From: Hepatocystis sp. ex Piliocolobus tephrosceles
Lineage: Eukaryota; Apicomplexa; Aconoidasida; Haemosporida; Plasmodiidae
DNA length: 23,179 nucleotides
Direction of reading: 5' to 3'
Assembly (NCBI GenBank): GCA_902459845.2
Contig: CABPSV020000208.1
Span: 1 to 23,179, forward strand
Within the stretch, counting starts at the first letter, position 1. The number at the start of each line of letters is the position of its first letter. Under the pieces are notes generated by a model, which did not search any database, had not been told where the DNA came from, and was given only the letters and a program-made list of their open reading frames with translations. The translations under genes and the position numbers were made by a program. This document shows positions 13,401 to 21,841 of this stretch, one piece after another.

Positions 13401-16400
13401 AGTGATAGCCACAGTGATAACTACAGTGATAGCCACAGTGATAGTATTAGTAATAAAACTAAATCCAATGAACCACCTGATTACCCAAATAAACAAACAG
13501 AAGAAGTAGATAAACGTCCCAATTTGTATATATCACTTATTCATAACGATTTATATTTTGCATGTTTGCATATGTTAAACACAAAAAAATACATATTTTT
13601 TTATATGTTCATAAGAAGAATAATACTAAATGATATTATTTCAATTAAACAAAAAATTAAGATATTTGATACTTTTCTTATCAGTATTTATGATTCAAAT
13701 ATAATTAATGAAAAAAGTTTGAAAGTAACAAATGAAGATATTATAAACAACATATCGTTGAGTAAGCATGTAAATATATTCGATCAAAATATTGGTTATT
13801 ATTTTTTTAAAAAAGTAGTACTATTAATTACAATTATAATATATTTACTATTACATTTGCGAGCTAGTAACATACATTATATTGATATAAAGAAGTTACT
13901 ATGTGAAGATAATTATAAAAAGGACATCGTAAAAGCATTAAGTAAACAGATCCGAGATAACATTTTAATCAAATTAATAAAAATAACCGAGCTAATGAAA
14001 CAAAACTTTCAATATATGACTTATACAATTATTAAAAAACAGAATATGTTTATTTTTAATTTACAAATGAAACCATGTATTGAAATGGCTCCTGCAGGAG
14101 TTACAATTGTAAACAAACTTGACAATACCCTTACAACTTCCACAACATTTAGTAATAAAGTTGACAAAAAAAATACCTATTCCGAATATTATGACAAAAA
14201 AGAACAAACAAATAAATATATATTCGAAATAGAAACAGAAAAACAAATATTAAATGAGTTACAAAAAAAAAAAAAAAATTCACTTTTTACTTATGTATTA
14301 CAACATTTAAAAAATATAAATCATAACCTTCCATTTTTATTGAAAATATTATTTTATATATACGAAACATTACTATATTATCTTTGTCCTGCTATTTATT
14401 TTATTAAATTTTCTTACTATAATTTTAACATGCATAGTCTTTTTTATTCTTTATCGAAATTGTTTAAGAAAATGTTAAACACAGAATTGATTGACAGAGT
14501 TATAGAGTTAAGAATGACATTTTCATACATATATGATCAGTATTTACAGATAGGTAATTATTGTATTATTGGAAATACGTATGTACCTGATCCAGTGTTA
14601 AAAAATGGTGAAAATATAACCAAAATTAACTTTAAAAATGTGTTGGAAGAATGTATAGAACGGGTACATAAAGTGCACAAATGTCAGGAAAAACGTATAG
14701 AAGGAGAGTATGTGACAGGTCAAGATTTTAATCAAACCATTAATCCAAACAGTACAGCCAGTAGTAACAGTACAGCCAGTAGTAACAGTAGTAACGGTAG
14801 TAACGGTAGTAGTTATACTACGAATAGTGATATCCAAAATAGTAATAACAAAATTGAGAAACAAAACAAAATGTATAATTTGAGTGAAAAAGAATACAAC
14901 TACATAATTTTTTTTTTATTACTAAAACAATCAAACATTTTAAATGGTTTTAATTTTTTTATAAACAAATTACAATACGAAAACCCATCTTTTCACACAG
15001 ACTGTACAAATATGTTACAAAAAAAAGAAGTTCAACAAATTTCAACTTATAATTTATGTGACGATTCTGTTTATATAAATAAGATTGGTTTGTTCAATCA
15101 ATTAAATATACCAATTTGGATATATGATTTGTGTTTTTTATTAACACGATTAAATATAAAATTAAATCCATTTTTCTTTTTTAGTAACACAAATGAATAT
15201 GCACGAGTAAAAAAATTATTTGATTATCACACAGATGATTATATGAAATATTATATACTTTTACATTTATTGTTAAAAAAAAAAAAAAAAAAAATTTTTT
15301 TATTTGACTCTATTTGTAATATAAAAAATAGTATATATAGATATTTTTACATAAACAAAAAATATCATAAATTGTACATATCCTTTTTTATGTTTTATAC
15401 GATAAGTAAATTGCGTTTGTCAAGTCAGTCAGCACAAGATGATTTACAGAACCAGTCACATGAAATTCAAACCAAAATGTTCCCAGATGTAATTATTTTT
15501 AATAATGTACTGAATGATTCATATCAAAATGTCAAAAACGATATAGAAATCAAATTTGAAAATTCTTTATTTATAGATAAAAATAAACTAAAAAAATTTT
15601 ACAAGTTTTATAATTTTATTGATATTTTTCGTATATATAACAAAAAAAACTTTATTAAATTAATAATAAATCAAATATATCAAGTCGATTTATTACTAGT
15701 GTTGTTTTTAGTCAATAAAGAAAATAAAAATATAATAAAACATATCCTTTTTAGATTAATCATATTAGTTTTTTTTTCAACATTAAAAAAAAGTAACTTT
15801 TGTATATCTCAGTTTGATTTTTTTGTTAAACAGGCTGTTATGTTTAAGAATGAACATGGCAAGTTGGATTTGCAGGATCAAATATGTTTGAATCATTCTA
15901 CCCGTAAGGATAGTAATGTAGATATAATTGTAAATTCTAATACTTACAACTCTGATAAAAGTAGTATAACCCACTACAACAAATCAATTGTTAATTACGA
16001 TCTGTTTATTATTGATGAAGATGCTTATTTGGATAAAAAATTGTTACCTACTAATGAAGAAGAAATTGGAGACGTGTTAAAAAAAGTTACATTAATTAAA
16101 AATGAAAGTGAAAAAAGTGAAAAAAGTGGAAAAAATGAAAAAAGTGGAAAAAATGAAAAAAGTGAAAAAAATGAAAAAAGTGGAAAAAGTGGAAAAAGTG
16201 AAAAAAGTGAAAAAAGTGAAAAAAGTGAAAAAAATGAAAAAAGTGGAAAAAGTGGAAAAAGTGAAAAAAGTGAAAAAAGTGAAAAAAGTGAAAAAAGTGA
16301 AAAAAGTGAAAAAAATGAAAAAAGTGAAAAAAATGAAAAAAGTGGAAAAAGTGAAAAAAGTGAAAAAAGTGAAAAAGACGCAATACCTTACTTAGCAATG

Positions 16401-19400
16401 CCAAATAAAGATGACACACAAACGTATGAACAAAATAAAAATGCTTCAGATATCACAAATCAAGTAGTTTCTCAACACAATATTTTACAAACGAGTTTTT
16501 CCAATGGAAATGATAGCGCTAATAATAGTAGTAACAAAATAAACAGTACCAACATTAAATACTCCATAAAAAGCGACACAAATCTTACAAAAAATGTCGA
16601 TATAAAATCAAAACGAACCGAAATAAACCAACAAAATAATCATAAAATTGTTAACTTTGTTTTAGATTATTTGGATTATAAATATATCATAAAAAAAGTC
16701 ATTAAAAATGAAATAAAAAGCATTTTATTTATTAACTTTTTTTATAACATAACCGTATCGGATTTATATAAAAAGTCAACATATATATATGAGTATTTAC
16801 ACCAACTTAATAAAACAAATGTTTATTATTCTGTTAAATTACTAATCCAATTATTATTACAAGAAAATCCAAAAATCAATCAACTCAATTATTTGATTTA
16901 TCATTTTTTTATACTTCAACATGTTGTTAATTTTGTAAAAACACAAAACATTATGTATTATGATTCTAATAACAATAAAAAAGAAAACGTTTGTAAAGTT
17001 TGTAAAGTTTGTAAAGTTTGTGAAGTTTGTGAAAAGGGTATTTCTAATGACTATAAAGATTCTGTAATTAAACAAATGAACAAATGTTATATCATAAAAA
17101 ACAATAAACAGAACAAACAAACTGTTCAAGAAAACACTTACTGTAGTAACCATTTGCTACAAAAAAAAATTAATTACCTCTTAAAATGTCTCATGACTCT
17201 TTTGTTTATAAAAGTGATCAATATATATTTACCTACGGTCAATAAGTTATATTTTTTAAAAGAACAATATTACATATTTTTAAGTAAAAAAAAAACAAAA
17301 ACAATAAAATTAAAATATAATATTAATAAATTTATTCAAATTTTATTAAATTTTATTTATATAACATATATCAGGGGTTATGAATTTATATATATCAGTA
17401 TGCTTCTTTTATTTGAGTATTGTATACATATATTTTGTGATACACATAACATTACGTCTACTTATATATCCCATATATTGTTGCATAAAAAAACACACAA
17501 ATTTGTGTCCGAATATGAACAAATGTATGTTTCAGTGGAAACTATTAATAGGAGTGATGATAATAAAAGAGTTACTAATGTTAGTAACCACACGAACGAG
17601 GATGTTCCTATAAACATAAATATGGATGGAGGTGTTCCTACAAATACAAGCACAAACGATAATACTACAGATGACATAAAGGATGACAAACAAAATATCA
17701 ACTACAACAATAACCATCACAATTGTATGAACCTAATAAACAACCATATGTATTCCCAAATAAAAATAATGTTAAGTACAATTTATTTTAAATTGCTTAA
17801 AACTTGTAATAAATGTATACTAATAGTCTGTAAAATTATTATTGGTAATAGATTAAATATGAAACATGAGTCGCTGTTATTAAAAATAATAAAAAACGAT
17901 TTACTTTCTTTTTTTACATTTAATTATACTATTATTAAATCAATGAAAAAAGAAATTCTGACAAAAAAAGGAAAACCGTTAGATGGACAAACCAATCAAC
18001 GAATAAACCAAAACATAAAAAATCAATGGAATAAATTGTATGATAAAAAAATAACATCTTTTATAAAAATATTATTAGTTATTATATCATATAATATAAC
18101 ATCATTCAAAAATTGGAAATATTATGAAACAATTAAACAAATAGTAAATGATAAGGATTGGTATCGATTATATGATTCGAGTAGTATCCTTAAAGATTGT
18201 ACAAAAGTAAATTATATGACTAAGGATAATACGGAAGTTGAAAACAATGATAATGAACTGACGAGCTATAATGGAACTACTGATGAAATTGTTACAAAAG
18301 ATTTAACTAGTGGTAGTATAACTAGTGGTAGTATAACTAGTGGTAGTATAATTAGTGGTAGTATAACTAGTGGTAGTATAACTAGTGGTAGTATAACTAG
18401 TGGTAGTATAACTAGTGGTAGTATAACTAGTGGTAGTATAACTAGTGGTAGTATAATTAATGGTAGTATAATTAATGGTAGTATAACTACCGATCGGATA
18501 GACAATAGTGATAACCTATATATGATTAATTCAAGAAAAACATCAAATTTGTGTTCAAAAAATAATTTATACAATAAAAAAAGTATTACTAATGAAAATA
18601 TAATTATTAACAAAAATGATGATAACGATTTAGTAAATATGAACGAATTAATGAAGACCTATGAAACAACAATTTATACAAACAAATGCAAAGACAAAAA
18701 TAAAATGAATGATTCGAATAGTCAACACAGTAGTAAATCATGTAATGACATAAACAAATATAACAAACTAGAAAAAATACCATATGAGTATAATACTACT
18801 AGTTATAACGATAAAAAGAAATTGACAAATGTGAATGAGCAAGTGAAAGAGAAAAAAAAAAAAAAAAAAAAAAAAGTAGTGCCAAAGTTAAATCTAAAGC
18901 ATAACAAAACAGGAGAAAGAAACAAAAATGGCAGCGTAGCAAACAAAAGTAGCAGTATAACAAACAAAAGTAGTAGTGTAACAAACAAAAGTAGCAGTGT
19001 AACAAACAAAAGTAGCAGCGTAACAAACAAAAGTAGCAGCGTAACAAACAAAAGTAGCAGCGTAACAAACAAAAGTAGCAGCGTAACAAACAAAAGTAGC
19101 AGCGTAACAAACAAAAGTAGCAGCGTAACAAACAAAAGTGACAGCGTAACAAACAAAAATGAAGACGACGAGTACAGCGACGCAGATTCCTTTGAACTAA
19201 ACAACTCTGTACTAAAAGATATAATTTACAATAAATATGGAGCAGGTTTTTTATGCTCATATATAAATGAATTAAAAAAAAATAAAATATGTAATAAAAT
19301 TTTTAAAAATATACATAAAAAGTCCACTATGGTTAATTTAAAAAAATATTCTTCACATATTTTATCTTATTGGGATATAAATTTGAACGAGCAAAATAAC

Positions 19401-20036
19401 TATGAAGATACAAATACAAATGCAAACTTAAACATGGACGCAACTTACGAAGGAAACCATGATAAACAAAGTGAGCAATGGAACGAGTTTGTAGTCGAGA
19501 ATAAAAAACAAGAAGGATTTCAAATTTTAATATTTTTTGCAAACTATTTTCATTTTTTTCAACATTATCTTAAATATAAAATAATACAAAAAATGTATAT
19601 AACAAAAAATTTTGTTGAGGCTGATGAATTGTTGGGCAATAAAAGTATAGTATGGTCTTGGTATAGAAATAATATGAAAATAAAAAATACGATAGAGGAA
19701 TTTTTAATAAAAGATATAACTTTCACTAATTTTTATAAAGATAGTTGTTATGATGATTTATTAACTAAAATCAATTCTGTTGATATGTTTGACACATGTA
19801 TGAGTTATAACAAGAGTGTTGGTCATAGCTCTATTAAAAAAAAAAATAACTCTTATTTAAATGATTTTTATTTAAATAACTATTGTAATAATAAATATAA
19901 TAAACAATTTTTAAAAAATATACATATACAATTTTATTTATTTAAGCAATATTATTATGATGAACAAACTGTTGATGATAAAGAAAACGAAATAAGCAAT
20001 ATGGATTCTAAAGTAGACCAAATTAATTCAATTGGT

Positions 20037-20089
<53 letters not shown>

Positions 20090-20507
20090 TTTTTTACCTG
20101 AACATACAGCTAATACATATATACGACACGAATCTGATAAATACAATACTCATTATTATGATTTAACAAATTTTCCATTTTTCTTTTTAACTTTATTGAA
20201 TATGTACAAAAACACTTTGGATGTTTATGATTTTTACCATCAAGCAGTTCTTGTTAAACTTATAAAAAATGATAAACTAAATTTTAAAAAAGTAAAACAT
20301 TATTGGGAGGATTTACAAAAATATTATCAAAATAAATTAAAAAATTATGATATATATTTAATGCTTTTTCATTATCAATATTATACATTTCAATGTATTT
20401 ATGACTTCAATTCAAACAAAAAATTTTTAAGTGAAGGTGAGCAGACGCTCATTCGTTATGTTTGGAGAAAAATTACAAATGTGCTTACTAGAAAGTACCA
20501 GCAATAA
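4288..20507 (+). CDS. Giant conserved-type protein of unknown function, ~5,225 residues, four exons
   Basis: Exons 4288-4531, 4738-5003, 5168-6751 and 6924-20507 (TAA), all phases consistent. The start ATG at 4288 is preceded by ACAACAAAA, a good Plasmodium start context, with a T33 tract just upstream. Seen: residues ~60-300 contain short hydrophobic/aromatic strands with beta turns ([33 protein letters not shown]), resembling beta-propeller blades. Beyond ~residue 700 come long Leu/Ile/Phe/Tyr-rich, probably helical blocks separated by low-complexity linkers: Lys runs, [34 protein letters not shown] and Asn runs. The end is compact and charged ([13 protein letters not shown]). Some blocks, such as residues near 13810-13860 ([13 protein letters not shown]), are hydrophobic enough to be called membrane segments by software. 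I see no signal peptide and no catalytic motif. A propeller followed by a long helical solenoid is the layout of scaffold nucleoporins, ROD-like and tethering proteins; that is inference only. Function: unknown. Confidence 0.85.
4532..4737 (+). other. Intron 1 of the giant gene
   Basis: Donor GTAATA inside TGT, acceptor ATCATAG, phase 1. The nearby GTAAAC at 4539 looks like a good donor, but joined to 4738 it runs into a stop at the third codon; the 4532 donor keeps the frame and rebuilds a Cys codon. Contains GCATATTT units, (TA)n and a T22 tract. Confidence 0.7.
5004..5167 (+). other. Intron 2 of the giant gene
   Basis: Donor GTAAAT, acceptor TTTTTTTTAG, phase 0. A GTTATG donor nine bases earlier (4995) is also in phase and would drop three codons (VMR); GTAAAT is the better match to Plasmodium donors, so it is preferred. 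Confidence 0.75.
6389..6460 (+). repeat. 18-bp in-frame repeat, 4 copies (Asn-Asn-Gln-Ser-Asn-Leu)
   Basis: Unit aataaccaaagcaaccta, the first two copies identical, the third with one change (Leu to Ile) and the fourth diverged (GD in place of SN, and Ile). Residues ~578-601 of the giant protein, at the end of the propeller-like part. Confidence 0.9.
6752..6923 (+). other. Intron 3 of the giant gene
   Basis: Donor GTAAGG, acceptor CTTTTCAG, phase 0, 172 bases. It is unlike the other introns: no long T tract and no (TA)n run, a higher C content, and three imperfect copies of an 18-base motif at 6803-6820, 6839-6856 and 6871-6888. Two forward frames are open through it, but neither joins exon 3 to exon 4 without splicing. 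Confidence 0.8.
7427..7468 (+). repeat. Poly(A) coding tract: polylysine with one Arg
   Basis: Forty-two bases, all A except one G at 7441, encoding a run of Lys with one Arg (residues ~867-880 of the giant protein). It follows an acidic DEEEEDEE block (about 7340-7365) and precedes a Ser/Ala-rich stretch (7605-7670), so this linker goes from strongly acidic to strongly basic. Other coding A tracts: 11763-11788, 15275-15294 and 18852-18875. Confidence 0.9.
8823..8894 (+). repeat. 12-bp in-frame repeat, 6 copies (Ser-Ser-Asp-Lys)
   Basis: Six identical units of agtagtgacaaa (residues ~1332-1355), flanked by diverged SGNR/SSDL-type units from about 8790 to 8930. Identical at synonymous sites, which suggests recent expansion. 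Confidence 0.95.
11922..12158 (+). repeat. 15-bp in-frame repeat, 16 copies (Asn/Lys-Asp-Tyr-Ser/Asn-Gly)
   Basis: Unit ggtaacgactatagt with three alternating variants ([15 protein letters not shown], and occasional NDCSG). Variants are interspersed as higher-order blocks, for example NDYSG followed by KDYNG repeated, so expansion involved multi-unit blocks. One unit lacks a codon (NYSS). G+C about 40%, well above the flanks. Confidence 0.95.
13218..13325 (+). repeat. 18-bp in-frame repeat, 6 copies (Arg-Ser-His-Ile-Arg-Ser)
   Basis: Unit cgtagtcacatccgtagt; copies differ only by cac/cat and agt/agc synonymous changes. Encodes a basic, RS-like array, residues ~2797-2832 of the giant protein. 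G+C about 50%, uses CGT for Arg although AGA dominates elsewhere in the gene. Confidence 0.95.
13326..13442 (+). repeat. 12- and 18-bp in-frame repeats ([12 protein letters not shown])
   Basis: Directly abuts the RSHIRS array with no spacer. Units gataaccacaat and gataagcacaat (DNHN, DKHN) are followed by two DNYSDSHS units. Acidic and His-rich, opposite in charge to the preceding array. Confidence 0.9.
14749..14814 (+). repeat. Ser/Thr/Ala/Asn/Gly short in-frame repeats
   Basis: Two 18-bp units encoding NSTASS, followed by 9-bp SNG units. A short low-complexity linker of the giant protein. Confidence 0.8.
16104..16376 (+). repeat. 9-bp in-frame repeat, ~30 copies (Glu/Gly-Lys-Ser/Asn)
   Basis: Unit gaaaaaagt with variants ggaaaaagt and gaaaaaaat, 273 bases, residues ~3759-3849. 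The coding strand is almost all purine with a T about every ninth base. Mixed charge (E and K equal), likely an extended or single-helix linker. Variants occur as higher-order blocks ([12 protein letters not shown]), implying block duplication. Confidence 0.95.
16989..17033 (+). repeat. 9-bp in-frame repeat, 5 copies (Val-Cys-Lys/Glu)
   Basis: gtttgtaaa three times then gtttgtgaa twice, giving five Cys spaced C-x2-C (residues ~4054-4068). The cysteine spacing is noteworthy, but it arises from a simple repeat. Confidence 0.9.
18306..18485 (+). repeat. 15-bp in-frame repeat, 12 copies (Thr-Ser-Gly-Ser-Ile)
   Basis: Unit actagtggtagtata. Ten units are TSGSI or ISGSI and the last two are INGSI. 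Residues ~4493-4552. Each standard unit holds an ACTAGT palindrome. Synonymous sites are uniform, so the array is young or homogenised. Confidence 0.95.
18852..18875 (+). repeat. Poly(A)24 coding tract (polylysine)
   Basis: Twenty-four A in a row within the giant reading frame, just upstream of the SSSVTNK array. Comparable uninterrupted coding A tracts: 11763-11788 (26 A) and 15275-15294 (20 A). Confidence 0.9.
18948..19157 (+). repeat. 21-bp in-frame repeat, 10 copies (Ser-Ser-Ser-Val-Thr-Asn-Lys)
   Basis: Unit agtagcagcgtaacaaacaa+a. Copies 4-9 (19011-19136) are identical; copies 1-3 differ at the third Ser codon (AGT) and at Val (ATA in copy 1); copy 10 has Asp for the second Ser. Residues ~4707-4776. 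An acidic DDEYSDAD tract follows. Confidence 0.95.
20040..20090 (+). repeat. AAT trinucleotide run (polyasparagine, 17 codons)
   Basis: The only long pure Asn run in the window, near the C-terminus of the giant protein (residues ~5071-5087). All AAT except one AAC near the end. Confidence 0.95.
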
Positions 20508-20691
20508 AATTGAATATGTACTCGATGGTCTTGTATATCTGACCATGTATATTTGGTTATGTTTTATGTGCTTCCCTTTGGTGTATTTTATATTTCTACA
20601 TTTTAAATTTAATTGTGTTGCATTTTTAAAATTATCACCTATTTATCAATTGTTACTCGTTATGTCTGTCTGTCTGTTTATTTACTTATTG

Positions 20692-20816
20692 ATTCGTTTA
20701 TTCATTCATTCATTTACTTATTTATTCGTTTATTCATTCATTCATTTACTTATTCATTTATTTACTTATTCATTTATTTACTTATTCATTTATTTACTTA
20801 TTCATTTATTTACTTA
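20692..20816. repeat. 16-bp tandem repeat with a 32-bp higher-order form
   Basis: Four perfect copies of ttcatttatttactta (20753-20816), preceded by two copies of a 32-bp version (from 20692 and 20724) that carries ATTCG and extra TTCA units. Non-coding, in the 3' UTR of the giant gene. Confidence 0.9.
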
Positions 20817-20897
20817 TTTATTTTTGTTGTTTGTTAGCTTCAACGTAATTGATTCCTTCCAATGATTTAAAAAAAAAAAAAAAAAAAAAACTAACCC

Positions 20898-20923
20898 CTG
20901 CTGCGAATGTTGCATCTCAGCAG
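20898..20923. repeat. Small inverted repeat CTGCTG ... CAGCAG
   Basis: Six-base arms (20898-20903 and 20918-20923) around a 14-base loop, within a short patch that is much more G+C-rich than its surroundings. It could fold as a hairpin in either 3' UTR. No RNA class is recognised. Confidence 0.5.
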
Positions 20924-21145
20924 TACATAAGTTATTTTTTAAAAAAAATTGTACAAGCTTAAATTAAGTTTTCAAAATTTTAATATACATATATATATGT
21001 TTATACCTGACATTATATACATACACTTATACATATATATATATATATATATATGTTTATATGTATAATTTTGTTTATAATAAAAAAAACGTAAAAACAT
21101 TAGCAGTTAAGGCTAGTTTATAACTAGATTTGTTAGGCAAAATTG

Positions 21146-21180
<35 letters not shown>

Positions 21181-21230
21181 GTTAAAAGTGGTACGGATGC
21201 ACCATAAATTTGTAAATAAGAGCGTGCACA

Positions 21231-21261
<31 letters not shown>

Positions 21262-21374
21262 GTATATGGCGTAGACATAGTAAAAGGTGTATATACACTT
21301 ATGTACGTATGAATGTACTTAATGTAAAAAATGTATATGCTGTTACATTTGTTGTACATGCATATGCATATCCA

Positions 21375-21808
21375 CTAGTTAAATTTCAAAACCGGACCCA
21401 ATAAAGGCTTACTACACATTATTAAAAAGAAAATGTGATTATGGAAAAGATATCTATATGATTCATAATCTTTTGTTAAAGTTAAATTTGTTATTTCGTC
21501 ATATAACTTTAAATAATAATTTTTAAAAGATTTTTGTACATCAATGTTATTTATTATGTATTTTATTGTTGGTCTACCGTGTGGGCAGTTCCAAGGATTC
21601 TGCAATAAACTCAATTTTTTTTTTATTTTTATCATTTCTGTAGTGTTTAACGTTTTCCCTACCATTACAGCATTACGACAGGCTCTAAAAAAAAATAAAA
21701 AAAAAATAAATAAAATGTCCAAAAAAGGGATAAATATATATATATATATATATCTTTTGAAAAACAAAAAATGCAAGATCTGATACAAAAATAAGCATAG
21801 TCACTAGA

Positions 21809-21841
<33 letters not shown>

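Larger units (their letters stand above)
20508..21374. other. Convergent intergenic spacer between the giant gene and the PMS1 gene
   Basis: 867 bases shared by the two 3' UTRs. It contains a GTCT run (about 20664-20677), a 16/32-bp tandem repeat (20692-20816), an A22 tract (20869-20890), a small G+C-rich patch (20891-20925), (TA)n at about 21036-21053, an A30 tract (21150-21179) and (TA)n at about 21230-21250. No gene is evident; open frames here are made of simple repeats. Confidence 0.8.

Noticed and set aside
13179..13509. Long open frames on both strands (and a second forward frame) across the [10 protein letters not shown] arrays
   Set aside because: A stop-free repeat unit of length divisible by three is open in several frames at once. 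These frames have no independent composition, start context or homology; the giant frame explains the region.
16096..16419. Minus-strand frame of Phe-His-Phe repeats and a second forward frame of Lys-Val/Met repeats
   Set aside because: Shadow of the EKS array, limited to the repeat.
18799..19260. Two minus-strand Leu/Phe/Cys-rich frames that look like membrane proteins
   Set aside because: They are the reverse complement of the SSSVTNK array and polylysine tract; the hydrophobicity comes from reading the unit backwards.
20431..20865. Forward frames over the 3' end of the giant gene and the TTTA/TTCA repeat
   Set aside because: They overlap the real stop in another frame and then translate only simple repeat into Phe/Ile/Tyr/Leu; no support for a gene.
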